Positions 19,308 to 29,299 of a DNA stretch of 64,000 nucleotides are shown here, in pieces. Under the pieces are notes generated by a model. The model had not been told where the DNA came from. It searched no databases and saw only the letters and a list, made by a program, of their open reading frames with translations. The position numbers were made by a program, and so were the translations under genes. Source of the stretch: DAOUEO01 sp963763495 (lineage in GTDB: Bacteria; Chloroflexota; Dehalococcoidia; DSTF01; JALHUB01). Each line of letters opens with the position of its first letter. Position 1 is the first letter of the stretch. The stretch covers positions 1-64,000 of the forward strand of contig CAVXOY010000016.1 of assembly GCA_963763495.1 (NCBI GenBank), written 5' to 3'.

Positions 19308-20849
19308 TGTCGGTCTCCAGCGCTAACGGAAGATTCTCTCCCCGGAGGCTCCACTCGATACCATTGTCCTACCGGCGCCAACTCGAAGCGCCCACGCAGC
19401 GCCGGTTCATCGTGCATCACATACATGGCCCGTTCTGGCACGTTCGCGGTCGCCAAGTCTATCAAGAACTGGCCGTTTACAGCCCAGGAGTGGACCAGCG
19501 ACACATCCGGCCTCTGTCCTTCCACTTGCTGCAGGTACTCCAGGGGTGCGATATCCGTCCACCAGCCCACCACTATCGCGTCCGGTTCAACGGCTCTGAA
19601 AAGGGCGACCGATTGCTCGCGCGCCCGGTAGTCCTCACTCACGTTGACCAACCGCCCGTTGGCGGCGACGAGCAGGAAGGGCACGGTGAGGACGAACAGA
19701 GGCCACGGCGCGGTAGAGGACCGGTCGTGCGAGCGACGAACGGGCCAGCGCCAGCAGCGCGGCGGCGCCTGCCCCGGCCGCCAGCGCGCACATGAGGAAC
19801 GAAGGCAAAAGCATCGTCTCTTTATCCAGAGCGGCGTAGTTAACATAAAAGGCCGTCTGCGGGATAAAGATGAGGGATAGGAGCAGCAGTTCCTTCTTGT
19901 TCCTCCGCACCAGATACGCGACGCCAAGCAGGGCAAGGACGACGCCGATGCCCAGGAACCCTCGCCAGAGCCAGCCGGTGAACGTCCATAGCTGGTCGAC
20001 AAACTCCCCGCCGTTGTATATGTGCATCAGGGGCTGAAAGACGCGCGCCGACACGAACCACCAAAGCTGTGACGGCTCAGTCAGGTCGATATGGATGGGA
20101 TTGCCGGACAGGTCGTACGAGCTGCCCCACATGTAGGATGCGCCGGTAGCCGATCGGATGGGGAGAAGCGCGTACAAAGCCAGCCCCGGTAGCGCCGCCA
20201 GTGGCGCCAGCCACCACCGTCTCCCGCAGCTCCGGCGATTGAGGAGCACATAGATTGCCACCGCCGGCAGGCACAGCAGGATCGTGGTCCGAGTCGCCAG
20301 TCCCAGGCCGAACGCGAGGAAGGCCAGACAAAGGGTGATCGTCCTACCGCTCGCCGACCAGCGGAGCAGCATCAGGGTCATTGCCGCCGTCAGGAACGCA
20401 TCGAGCGTGTACACTTCGGCGACCACCGCGTCGGCCCAGAAGTGATAAGAGAACCCCAGTACCCAGGCGGCGACGAGGCTCGCGATGCGGCTCCCGGTCA
20501 AGTGCAGGACGATAAAATACACGGCGACCAACGTGAGCCCCCCGAAGACCGCCGACATGAGGTTCATCCGGTAGCCGACATCGCCTAAGGGGATAAGAGA
20601 GAAGGCCTTGCCGATCAGGATGTAGAGCGGGTAGCCGGGCGGATGGGGGACGCCCAGCGTGCTGGCGGCTGTGCTGAGCTCGGCGCTGTCCAGGTTGTAG
20701 ACGGTGGGCGCGGCTGTCTTGAGGTAAGCCAGAAAGGGTGCCAGAGAGGCGACCCAGACTAGCCGCGATGCGCGGGCGAGAATATGGTCTGATGCTACCT
20801 GCAAGAGACCGACCAGCGCGTTTAGCCGGGTGGCGGTTGTGGCCTGCAT
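19304..20849 (-). CDS. DUF2723 polytopic membrane protein, glycosyltransferase-like (frameshifted)
   Basis: A multi-helix membrane protein of the DUF2723 family, which is related to GT-C/protein O-mannosyltransferase enzymes. The N-terminal half holds the family core: AAPTVYNLDSAELSTAA with the Asp-Ser motif, then LGVPHPPGYPLYILIGKAF. About eight hydrophobic helices follow. A frame change near 19720 leads to the soluble C-terminal part (VGWWTDIAPLEYLQQVEGQRPDV), which ends at 19304. The start at 20849 is chosen because the promoter at 20897-20925 puts the transcript start near 20890. It is coupled by ATGA to the giant repeat protein, so it may glycosylate that Thr/Pro-rich partner (inference). 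Confidence 0.8.
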
Positions 20850-20896
20850 TCGCCTAAATCCTCGTAGGCGGGGGCGCCTGATCCTAAGGCGGGGCA

Positions 20897-20925
20897 AGCA
20901 TATCCTATCCGCGACCGCTTGTCAA
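20897..20925 (-). promoter_or_regulatory. Promoter of the DUF2723-surface protein operon
   Basis: TTGACA (20925-20920), a 17-nt spacer and TATGCT (20902-20897) on the minus strand. Confidence 0.7.
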
Positions 20926-20962
20926 GGATAATGTAGGCTACGCTACTCTGTAAGCTGGCCGG

Positions 20963-21496
20963 CTAAGGGGGTGGGGTGACGGAGAACGTCGGTGAGGTCT
21001 CGGGCTCCGGCTTGGGCTCCGAGGAAAAGAACGATCCTACGCCGGGCAACCGTTTCGATCCGCAATAGGGGCAACTCTGCCATGTCAGGCTGAGCGGCTT
21101 GCTGCACTTCGGGCACGGCTCTCGCAGCGTCACTCCGCAGTGGGGACAGAACAGGAAATCGGGCTCGACGCGCCCCCTGCAGGAAGGGCAGGCCCTCGTT
21201 TCCCCAATCTCGTGCAGTATCGCCTCCGACTCCAGGTTTCGCTCATAGGCCTCGGTCAGGGTGTGGGTCGGCCGCAGGACAAGATAGAGAAAGAGGCCGG
21301 GGATACTGAAAAGGACGACAAGTATCACGGCCACCGCCTGTGATACCGGGTCGGTGCTGCGGTCCTTCGCATCGCGGTACGTCCACACGATCGCCGCCAG
21401 CCACAGGAACGCCAGATACGCTATCGCGAGCGCGACGAGGAGCCGGATCGCATCCTCCCAGGTTTCAAATGGACCGACTGCTAGCATCTGCTCCAT
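20963..21496 (-). CDS. Membrane protein with double zinc ribbon
   Basis: Intact, 177 residues. Two membrane helices (about 18-38 and 52-70) are followed by a cytoplasmic double zinc ribbon with four CxxC pairs: CPSC, CPHC, CPKC and CPYC. A Pro/Glu-rich tail closes it. Zinc-ribbon membrane proteins of this type have no fixed function. It is divergent from pcrA, with its own promoter, and lies 52 bp beyond the DUF2723 promoter. Confidence 0.75.
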   Translation of the reverse strand: MEQMLAVGPFETWEDAIRLLVALAIAYLAFLWLAAIVWTYRDAKDRSTDPVSQAVAVILVVLFSIPGLFLYLVLRPTHTLTEAYERNLESEAILHEIGETRACPSCRGRVEPDFLFCPHCGVTLREPCPKCSKPLSLTWQSCPYCGSKRLPGVGSFFSSEPKPEPETSPTFSVTPPP

Positions 21497-21564
21497 CCTC
21501 CCGCGCTGAAGTTGCTCAGTCTTGCGGCCTTCTTCCCGTCGGCGGCAGAACTCCCTTGGCCGCG

Positions 21565-21593
21565 ATTATACCACGCGTCAAAGAGTGTGTCAT
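21565..21593 (-). promoter_or_regulatory. Promoter of the zinc-ribbon gene
   Basis: ATGACA (21593-21588) and TATAAT (21570-21565) with a 17-nt spacer. Confidence 0.55.
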
Positions 21594-21614
21594 GGTGCCC
21601 TGCTGCCGTTCGCG

Positions 21615-21643
21615 TTGAAGCACCATTGAAGCGATGCTAGAAT
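21615..21643 (+). promoter_or_regulatory. Promoter of pcrA
   Basis: TTGAAG (21615-21620) and TAGAAT (21638-21643) with a 17-nt spacer. The leader to the ATG at 21741 is about 90 nt. Confidence 0.6.
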
Positions 21644-21740
21644 GGGTCTGTGCCTGGACGACCTCCCGACGACGGGCCGGGCACCAACCCTCCCAGCAAC
21701 CGAATTCGATCTCCGCCTCGTAAGGACACGGCAACTGCCC

Positions 21741-24099
21741 ATGGATATTCTTGAAGGATTGAACCCGCCCCAGCGTGAGGCCGTTCAGACGACCGAAGGC
21801 CCCCTCCTCATCCTGGCCGGCCCCGGCAGCGGCAAGACGAGGGTCATCGCTCATCGTATCGCCTACCTGATCGCCAACCGCCGCGTCAGCCCTCATCGCA
21901 TCCTGGCCGTCACCTTCACCAACAAGGCCGCCCGCGAGATGCGCGACCGCGTCTACGGCCTCGTCGGCGAGCAGACCCGCTCCGTCACCCTCGGCACCTT
22001 CCACGCCGTCTGCGCCCGCATCCTTCGTACCGACGGCGAGGGCATCGGCGTCGCCCGCGGCTTCGCCATCTACGACGATGCCGACCAGATGTCCCTCATG
22101 AAGCGCGTCCTCGTCGACCTCCAGCTCGACCAGAAGCGCTACCAGCCGCGCGCCCTCCTTGCCATCGTCTCCCGCGCCAAGAGCGAACTGACGACGCCCC
22201 AGGGCTATGCTCAGACCACTAACAGCTACTTCGAAGAGGTCGTTGCCCGCGCCTACGAGCGCTACCAGGCGCTCCTCACCGAGAACAACGCCCTCGACTT
22301 CGACGACCTTCTCCTGAAGACCGTCCTCCTCTTCCGCGAGCGGGACGACGTGCTGCGAAAGTACCAGGAGCGCTACCTCCACGTCCTCGTCGACGAGTTC
22401 CAGGACACCAACGTCGCCCAGTACGTCCTTGCCCGCCAGCTTGCCGGTGGCCACGGCAACATCTGCGTCGTCGGCGACCCCGACCAGTCGATCTACTCCT
22501 GGCGCGCCGCCGACCTCCGCAACATCCTCAACTTCGAGCGCGACTACCCCAACGCCCGCGTCGTCTACCTCGAGCAGAACTACCGCTCGACCCAGACCAT
22601 CCTCGACTCCGCCCACTCGATCATCACCGTCAACCAGCAGCGCAAAGAGAAGAAGCTGTGGACGGAGAAGGGCCACGGCGTCCCCATCGTCGTCCACGAG
22701 GCCTACGACGAAGAGGAAGAGGCCGAGTTTGTCGCCGATCAGGTGGAATCGCTGGTCAGGTCCGGCGACCACCGCTACGGCGACATCGCCGTCATGTACC
22801 GCACCAACGCCCAGTCGCGTCCCTTGGAGGAGGTCTTTGTCCGCGAGAACATCCGCTACCGCCTCGTCGGCGGCACCCGTTTCTACGAGCGCCGCGAGGT
22901 CAAGGATGTCATGGCCTACCTGCGGCTCATCCACAACCCCTTCGACAGCGTGAGCCTGGCGCGGGTCATCAACCTCCCCACTCGCGGCATCGGCCAGCGC
23001 ACCCTCGACGAGCTGAGCCGCTGGGCCGGCTCTCTCCAGATACCGGTGTATGCCGCCCTCCAGGTTATCGCCGACCAGGAGGCGGTTTCCGACGAGAAAG
23101 CGTCATCTCCTGAGAGCGTTTCCCCGACCTCCGGCCGCCCCCCGCGTCGACGACGAAGCGGCGTCTACCGACGGGAGAGCGTCATCTCCTGAGGGCGTTG
23201 CCCCGACCCCGGCTGCCCCCCGCCACCCCTTCGCGCCGCGCGTCGTCCGTGCCCTCATGCCCTTTCTGGAAATGCTGAACGACTTCATCGCCGATGCCGC
23301 CGCCAACCCCTTGTCCGCGCTTCTCGACCGCGTCCTCGAGCGCACCGACTACCGGCGCCACCTCTTCGCTGAGTTCGATGATGGCGAGGACCGCTGGGAC
23401 AACATCCAGGAGCTGCGCGCCGTCGCCGAGCAGTACGACGGCCTGGCCCCCGAAGCCGCCCTTGTCGACTTCCTGGAGGACGTCGCCCTCATGTCCGACA
23501 CCGACGAGTACGACGAGAAGATGGACGCCGTCACCCTGATCACCCTCCACGCCGCCAAGGGGCTGGAGTTCGCCGTCGTCTTCATCGTCGGGATGGAGGA
23601 GGGCATGCTGCCCCACATCCGCTCCTACGACGACGAGGCCCAGATGGAGGAGGAGCGCCGTCTCTGCTACGTCGGCATAACGCGGGCCAAAGAGCGCCTC
23701 TTCCTCCTGCGCGCCTTCCGCCGCCACCAGATGGGCGTCGGCACCCACAACCCGCCCTCACGCTTCCTGCAAGACATCCCGATCGAGCTTATCACCAGCA
23801 CGGAGCCTTCCGCCGGCCGCCGCGGCGAGCCTGTTGCCGGCCATCGACTTGTCGGCAGAGTGCGGGTTGCCCAGCACGTGCGCGTCTCCGACGACGACGA
23901 AGACGCTCCCTCGTCCGCTGCCGTCGAGCCCGCCTTTGTCGCCGGCGACCGCGTGCGCCACGAGCGCTTTGGCGACGGCATCGTCGTGAGCTGCGAGATC
24001 GACGGCGCCGACCAGAAAGTCACCGTCGCCTTCAAGGGCGGCGCCGGGATCAAGAAACTCTTGCTCAGCTACGCTCCCCTGGAGAAGGTCGAGGCATAG
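21741..24099 (+). CDS. pcrA: PcrA/UvrD-type DNA helicase (frameshifted, with repeat insert)
   Basis: A superfamily 1A 3'-5' helicase for repair and replication-fork maintenance. The motifs run in order: Walker A LAGPGSGKT, TFTNKAAREM, DEFQDTN, GDPDQSIYSWR, EQNYRST, YRTNAQSR, TLHAAKGLEF and GITRAKERLFL. The C-terminal 50 residues form the Tudor-like domain of PcrA (RVRHERFGDGIV...). The first ATG of the conserved chain is at 21741 (DILEGLNPPQREAV). Two frames meet between 23090 and 23200. A Ser/Pro/Ala-rich insert of about 40 residues sits there, made of two copies of a 33-bp repeat (23091-23134 and 23169-23211), and interrupts the 2B domain region. Confidence 0.9.
23091..23211 (+). repeat. 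Intragenic direct repeat inside pcrA
   Basis: Two copies of about 33 bp (GCGTCATCTCCTGAG, then GCGTT.CCCCGACC) are separated by about 45 bp and differ at about four positions. They encode ASSPES(V/G)-type Ser/Pro-rich residues. Confidence 0.6.
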
Positions 24100-24185
24100 G
24101 CTGGCCGGTCGGGGGGTATGTGGGGCAAAAAGGCTGCGGGATTCATCCTGCAGAACAGCACTATACTAACTCGTTGTGGCTCTCG

Positions 24186-24207
24186 TAGGGTGGGCATCTT
24201 GCCCGCC
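24186..24207. repeat. Dispersed palindromic repeat, copy 1
   Basis: An intergenic inverted repeat with arms GGTGGGCA and TGCCCGCC around TCT, about 28 bp before the mscS start. It shares 22 of 23 bases with 26714-26736. Confidence 0.7.
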
Positions 24208-24234
24208 GCCCGGTCGCAAGCTAAGGAGGTCGCT

Positions 24235-25083
24235 ATGACTGCACTCTTCGCTCTCATCCTCGCCGCGCGCTTCGACGGCGACCGCATAGCCGACTGGCTC
24301 GTCGACCACGGCGTCCGCATCGCCGTCATTCTCGCCGTCGTCGCGATCATCCTCCTCATCCTCCGTCACGCCGTCCCTCGCGCCGTCGACGCCATGGTGC
24401 GCCGCCGCGCCCTCGGCCGCTCTCCGGACGAGACCGCCAAGCGCGTCAAGACCCTCACCACCGTCTTCGTCTGGACGGTTGAGGTCGTCCTCCTCTTCGT
24501 CGCCCTCTTCATGGTGCTGCCCGAGCTGGGCGTCAACGTCGCCCCCGTCCTTGCCGGCGTCGGCGTCGTCGGCATCGCCATCGGCCTCGGCGCCCAGACC
24601 CTTGTCCGCGACACCATCAACGGCCTCTTCATCCTCATCGAGAACCAGTACGGCATCGGCGACGTCATTACCGTGGCCGGGATCAGCGGCCGCGTCGAGG
24701 AGGTGAACCTGCGCCGCACCGTCCTGCGCGACCTCGACGGCACCGTCCACTCCGTCCCCAACAGCGAGATCCGCGTCGCCAGCAACCACACCCGCGAGTG
24801 GTCCGGCGTCAACATGGACGTGACCGTTGCCTACGGCGCCGACCTCGACAAGGCGACCGCCGTCATCGACCGCGTGGGGAAGGAGCTGGCCGCCGACCCC
24901 CAGTACGCCGACCTCATCACCCAGCCGCCGCACGTCGTGCGCGTCGACGCCTTCAAGGACTCCGGCGTCTCCCTCAAGGTGCTGGGCGTGACCAAACCGA
25001 TACGTCAGTGGGAAGTGATGGGCGAGCTACGCAAGCGCCTCAAGAAAGCCTTCGAGGAAGAGGACATCGAGCTCCGCTGGTAA
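24235..25083 (+). CDS. Small-conductance mechanosensitive channel (MscS family)
   Basis: An intact 282-residue inner-membrane channel that opens on hypo-osmotic shock. An N-terminal helix and two further helices precede the pore helix LAGVGVVGIAIGLGAQ. The conserved beta-domain follows: NQYGIGDVITVAGISGRVEE, then RTVLRDLDGTVHSVPNSEI. The C-terminal alpha-beta domain is present. The ATG at 24235 follows AAGGAGG at 5 nt. A dispersed palindromic repeat lies just upstream. Confidence 0.93.
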   Translation: MTALFALILAARFDGDRIADWLVDHGVRIAVILAVVAIILLILRHAVPRAVDAMVRRRALGRSPDETAKRVKTLTTVFVWTVEVVLLFVALFMVLPELGVNVAPVLAGVGVVGIAIGLGAQTLVRDTINGLFILIENQYGIGDVITVAGISGRVEEVNLRRTVLRDLDGTVHSVPNSEIRVASNHTREWSGVNMDVTVAYGADLDKATAVIDRVGKELAADPQYADLITQPPHVVRVDAFKDSGVSLKVLGVTKPIRQWEVMGELRKRLKKAFEEEDIELRW

Positions 25084-25137
25084 GACGCGTCGATGGCGCG
25101 AGGGATCCGGGAGGATCGTGGCATGGCAAGATCATAG

Positions 25138-26660
25138 ATGGACGACATGCAGAAGCGACGCAAACAGCGCTGTGTCCGTTGGCTCGAGGCGATTGTTGTA
25201 GGTGTTCTCGTCAGCTTTGTCGCTGGCTATTGGGCGACTTGCAGCCTCCTCATCCATCGCTCGTTTCATTCGAACGGTTGGGACCTGGGACTCATCAATC
25301 AGGTACTGTGGAACAGCGCCCATGGTCAGCTATTCGAGTACTCCTTCCGCGACATCTCGTTTGCCGGCGATCACTGGGAGCCTTTCCTCCTCATCCTCGT
25401 CCCCCTGAAGTGGCTGCACAGTGGCCCCGAGGGGCTGCTGGTAGTGCAAGCCGTCGTCCTCGCGGCGGCGGCGATTCCGCTGTATGCTGCGGCGCGCGCT
25501 GCTGGATGTAGGTACGCGGGCGCACTGGCTGGAGCGTATCTGCTCGGACTCGGTGTGGCTCGCGCGGTGTCCTTCGACTTTCACATCGAGGCGTTCGCGC
25601 CGCTGCTCGCGTTCACCGCGCTGTGGGGTCTCACGCGAGGGCAACGGATAGTCTTCGTCGTAGCCGGGCTGCTGGTCCTCACGCTCAAAGAGGATGGCGC
25701 GTTGCTGACGCTCGCACTGTGCTGGATTGCCTGGTTTGCGTTCGGAGAACGCAGGTCAGCCGCCGCCGTCGCCGTGGCAGCCATGATCTACGGACTTGTC
25801 GCGACGGCCGTCATCATCCCCATTTCCGTGGCGCTGATCTCAATCCATTCGCCGAGCGATACGGCTATCTCGGTGACTCTGTGGGCGAAGTCCTTTGGGG
25901 CGCCGTTGTGCACCCGAACCTCGTGATCTCCCAACTCGCTCGTACTGAGGCAGTTGAAGCGGTCGCGCTCGTCCTAGCGTCGTCCGCGTTGCTGCCGCTC
26001 CTGGTTCCGCGCTTGCTCCCTCCGCTTGCGGTTGTGACGCTGCTGCCACTGCTGTCGAAGGAGTCGGCGCAGGGTTCGCTCGATCTCCAGTACCTTCTCG
26101 TCCCGTCAACCGTGGCGATACTGATCGCGGCCGTCGCGATGCGTGAACACGCATGGGAGAAGCTTCAGTCCATTCTTAGACCACGATGGGTGGCCAATAG
26201 GTTCGTGCGCGGCGGCGTCTGGCCGGCGGCACTTCTTGGGGTAGCGGGTCTCCTTTGGCTGCTCCGGTCTCCGCTCCCTCCATCATTCGCTGCGGATTTG
26301 GAACGATTTGATGTTGATCATCACGCGGCGGTTGCGCGGGGGTTCGTCCGGGAGGTTCCGCCGGATGCCATTGTCAGTGCCCAGTCGCCATTCGTCCCGC
26401 ATCTCTCGGAGCGACAGCACATCTATCAGTTCCCGCGCGTGCTCGATGCGGAGGTTGTGCTCCTCGACGACTACGGGCCGATTCCCGTCGACGACCTCGC
26501 CGCCGGCTATACGGAGTGCCTTGCAGCGCTGTCGCGTCTGGGCTTCGACGAGGTGCGCCACGACGACGGTATCAGTCTGTGGCGCAAGGTGCGTCCAGCG
26601 GAGTCGGTCCCTGACGTACCCGTGGCCTGCTCGGGCCAACACCCGCGCGTCAAGAGTTAG
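25138..26660 (+). CDS. DUF2079 polytopic membrane protein (frameshifted)
   Basis: A membrane protein of the DUF2079 family, whose function is unknown and which resembles GT-C membrane glycosyltransferases. The family block reads WDLGLINQVLWNSAHGQLFE, then FAGDHWEPFLLILVPLKWL. About eight helices follow in two frame pieces that meet near 25840. The second piece has ALLPLLVPRLLPPLAVVTLLP and a soluble C-terminus with DVDHHAAVARGFVREVPPDAIVSAQ, similar in idea to the tail of the DUF2723 protein. The ATG at 25138 has no strong ribosome-binding site; the ATG at 25147 is an alternative. Confidence 0.8.
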
Positions 26661-26713
26661 TCCAGAGGGGGCGCTGCTCAAGCCCCGCGCGAAGCGCCTG
26701 TTATCCAACAACC

Positions 26714-26736
26714 GTAGGGCGGGCATCTTGCCCGCT
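26714..26736. repeat. Dispersed palindromic repeat, copy 2
   Basis: GTAGGGCGGGCATC followed by TTGCCCGC lies in the gap after the DUF2079 gene. The core arms GCGGGCA and TGCCCGC pair perfectly. It is the copy closest to 24186-24207. Confidence 0.75.
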
Positions 26737-26858
26737 CCCCGTTATGCCCCACTCCCGCCCGCGTTATACCCTTTGACGTAGGGTCATCCTTTGGCGGGGG
26801 TGACGCAATCAACGACTCGCTGTTCGACAACTACCCGGAGAACAGACGGCTACCCCTC

Positions 26859-27395
26859 TTGTCCGCCCTGCTTGGTCTCCCCCTGGCGGTGGGCAGGTTT
26901 CTGGCCGGCCTTTGCCTCTATGCCCTCCGCGTCCTGGTCGCCTTCGCGGTGATGGGCGCTGTCCTGTACCTCGTCGTGAGCCTCGGCATCGGCGGCCTGA
27001 GCAAGGACGACCTCTCCCTCGACCCCGATCACTACCTTGAGAACCTCCGCCGCAGCACCGACTGGGCCGGCTGGTCCGCCAGACTCACGCCTACCGCGCC
27101 CGAGACGGGGAGTGCGGCGCAAGGTGACATAACAACCGGCAACCCCGTTGGCACCATCTCCGAAGTGCTGTCGACCGAGAAGCGCCCGGCCTACCAGGAG
27201 GCGATCCCTCTCTTCGGCGAGTACGACTCCCTGCTCGACGGCATCCGCTCCGCCATCGACCAGAGCGCCGTCGACGACATGTTCAACAACATCCAGGCCT
27301 GGCTCGACATGGCCGAGAAAGACGCTGCCCGCTACCAGACCCCCTCGATCAGTAGCGGCTGGCCGCGCTCCAACGGCGGTGTTCCTATCCCTTGA
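26859..27395 (+). CDS. Membrane-anchored protein of unknown function
   Basis: I do not recognise a family. The 178 residues begin with one long hydrophobic segment or a helical hairpin (about 10-48: GRFLAGLCLYALRVLVAF... and VMGAVLYLVVSLGIGG). A soluble, mildly acidic helical domain of about 130 residues follows, without Cys or obvious motifs. The TTG at 26859 is the first usual start; the frame is open upstream to about 26800 (INDSLFDNYPENRR), so the true start may be earlier. It converges on rtcB with an 11-bp overlap. Confidence 0.5.
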   Translation: MSALLGLPLAVGRFLAGLCLYALRVLVAFAVMGAVLYLVVSLGIGGLSKDDLSLDPDHYLENLRRSTDWAGWSARLTPTAPETGSAAQGDITTGNPVGTISEVLSTEKRPAYQEAIPLFGEYDSLLDGIRSAIDQSAVDDMFNNIQAWLDMAEKDAARYQTPSISSGWPRSNGGVPIP

Positions 27396-28849
27396 TCACC
27401 GCCAGCGGCCTCATCCGCGCCACCTTGCGAGCGATCCCCGCCCTGTCCAGCACCTCCACCACGTCGGCCACGTCCTTGTAGGCCTCGCTCGCCTCCTCCG
27501 CCAGCAGCCCCCGGTTGTGCGCCCGTATCGTGATCCCCTGCGCCTGCAGCCTCGCCGCGATGTCCACCCCCTGCAGCGCCCGCTTCGCCGCGTGCCGGCT
27601 CTGCCTGCGGCCCGCCCCGTGGCACGTCGAGCCCCACGTCTCCGCCATCGCCTGCTCCGTCCCGACGCACAGGTACGAGTAGCGCCCCATGTCCCCCGGC
27701 ACCAGCACCGGCTGCCCGACCGAGCGGTACTTCGGCGGCACCTCGGGATGCCCCGCCGGGAAGGCCCGCGTCGCCCCCTTGCGGTGGACGCACACCCGCA
27801 TCGTCTGCCCGCCTACCCGGTGCTCCTCGACCTTGGCGATGTTGTGGGCCACGTCGTAGACCTGCTCCATCCCCAGCTCCTCCGCGCTCCGGCCCAGCAC
27901 CTTGGCGAACGCCTCCCGCGTCCAGTGCGCGATCGCCTGCCGGTTGGCGAAGGCGAAGTTGGCGGCGGCGGCCATCGCGGCCAGATACGTCCTTCCCTTC
28001 CTTCGAGCCCAGGGGCGCGCAGGCAAGCTGCTTGTCGGGCAGGTCGATGCCGTACTTGCGGGCCGCCTTCTCCATCACCTCGAGGTAGTCCTGGCAGACC
28101 TGATGCCCGAACCCCCGCGACCCGCAGTGGAAGAAGACCAGCACCTGCCCCGGGCCCATGTCCAGCCCGAAGGCGCGCGCCGCCTCCTCGTCGTAGACCT
28201 CCTCGACCGCCTCTACCTCCAGGAAGTGGTTGCCCGCGCCCAGCGTGCCGAGCTGCTCGCGGCCCCGCTGCCGCGCCCGCTCGCTGACCGCGTCCGGGTC
28301 CGCTCCGGCGATGCAGCCGCGCGACTCCGTGGCGTCGAGGTCGGCGGCGGTGCCATACCCGCGCTCGACCGCCCAGGCGGCGCCCTGTGTCATCACCTTG
28401 TCCAGCTCGCCGTGGCCGACGCGGAGAGGGCCGTGGGCGCCCAGGCCGGAAGGCACGTCCTGGAAGAGCCGGTCGGCGAGTTGCCTGATGACCGGCCGGA
28501 CCTCGTCCTCCCTCAGGCTGGTGCGGATGAGACGGGCGCCGCAGTTGATGTCGAAGCCGACGCCGCCGGGCGAGACGACGCCGTCGTCGAGACGCATCGC
28601 CGCCACGCCGCCGATAGGGAAGCCGTACCCCCAGTGGATGTCGGGCATCGCCAGCGAGTTGCCGACGACCCCCGGCAGGAAGGCGACGTTGGCGACCTGC
28701 TCGATAGCCTCGTCCTCCGCCATCGCCCGCAGCATGCGCTCATCGGCGAAGATGAGGCCGGGGACGCGCATGCCGCTCTTGTAGCGCACCGGCAGCCGCC
28801 AGCGGTACTTGTCGACCTTCTCCAGCACGTTGAGCCAGCCCTTGCCCAT
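27385..28849 (-). CDS. rtcB: RNA-splicing ligase RtcB (frameshifted)
   Basis: A GTP-dependent RNA ligase that joins 2',3'-cyclic phosphate (or 3'-phosphate) ends to 5'-OH ends. The full family signature is visible across two frames meeting near 28005: MPDIHWGYGFPIGG, GVGFDINCGARL, LGAGNHFLEV and FHCGSRGFGHQ, then ANRQAIAHW, YDVAHN and STCHGAGRRQSR. The last holds the His that is guanylylated in known RtcB. The start ATG at 28849 follows GGGGGA with 6 nt spacing. The archease gene ends 11 bp upstream, so the two form an operon; archease activates RtcB turnover. Confidence 0.93.
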
Positions 28850-28860
28850 CGCAAGTCCCC

Positions 28861-29286
28861 CTAGATGTCCAAGACGACGCGGACGCGCCAGCCCGCATCC
28901 TCGTGGGCCACCTCCAGCATATGGCGGGTCACCGCCTTGATCATGAGCTGGGGGTTGTGGCGCTCCAGGTCCAGCGCCTCGCCGAACGCGCGCGCCGCCA
29001 GCCGCGTCTCGCCGGCCTCCTCGATGTCGAAGCGCCGGAACACCAGCCCATCGACCTCGCTGATGTACAGCAGTTCCGCCAGCCAGTTGACCAGCAGCCC
29101 TTCCGCGTCGTCCGCCGTCACCTCGACGCGGCGCTCCTCACGCTCCGCCACGCGCTCCAGGTCGACCATCAGCGCGAACATGCCCTTGGCGGCGTTGGCG
29201 AACGCCTCGCCCAGCGTGGCGCCCCGCGCGATCATGCCCACGTCGGCGGTGTGGTCGAAGAACTCGAACGGCGGCTGCGGCTGCAT
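28861..29286 (-). CDS. Archease, RtcB activator
   Basis: An intact 141-residue archease. The hallmark FFDHTADVGM is near the N-terminus, LLVNWLAELLY is in the middle, and the C-terminus reads VTRHMLEVAHEDAGWRVRVVLDI with the acidic metal-binding residues. Archease speeds guanylylation of RtcB. It immediately precedes rtcB (11 bp). Confidence 0.92.
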   Translation of the reverse strand: MQPQPPFEFFDHTADVGMIARGATLGEAFANAAKGMFALMVDLERVAEREERRVEVTADDAEGLLVNWLAELLYISEVDGLVFRRFDIEEAGETRLAARAFGEALDLERHNPQLMIKAVTRHMLEVAHEDAGWRVRVVLDI

Positions 29287-29299
29287 CGACGATCCCCTC

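Noticed and set aside
21516..22934. Long open frame antisense to pcrA (472 codons)
   Set aside because: It is the codon-position shadow of the GC-rich pcrA frame; its product is an unnatural Val/Asp/Leu string and has no domain.
24166..24933. Antisense open frame over mscS
   Set aside because: It mirrors the MscS codons, is very rich in Asp/Gly/Val, and has no start site or motif.
27902..28864. Plus-strand open frame across rtcB
   Set aside because: A shadow of the RtcB frame; residue composition is not protein-like.
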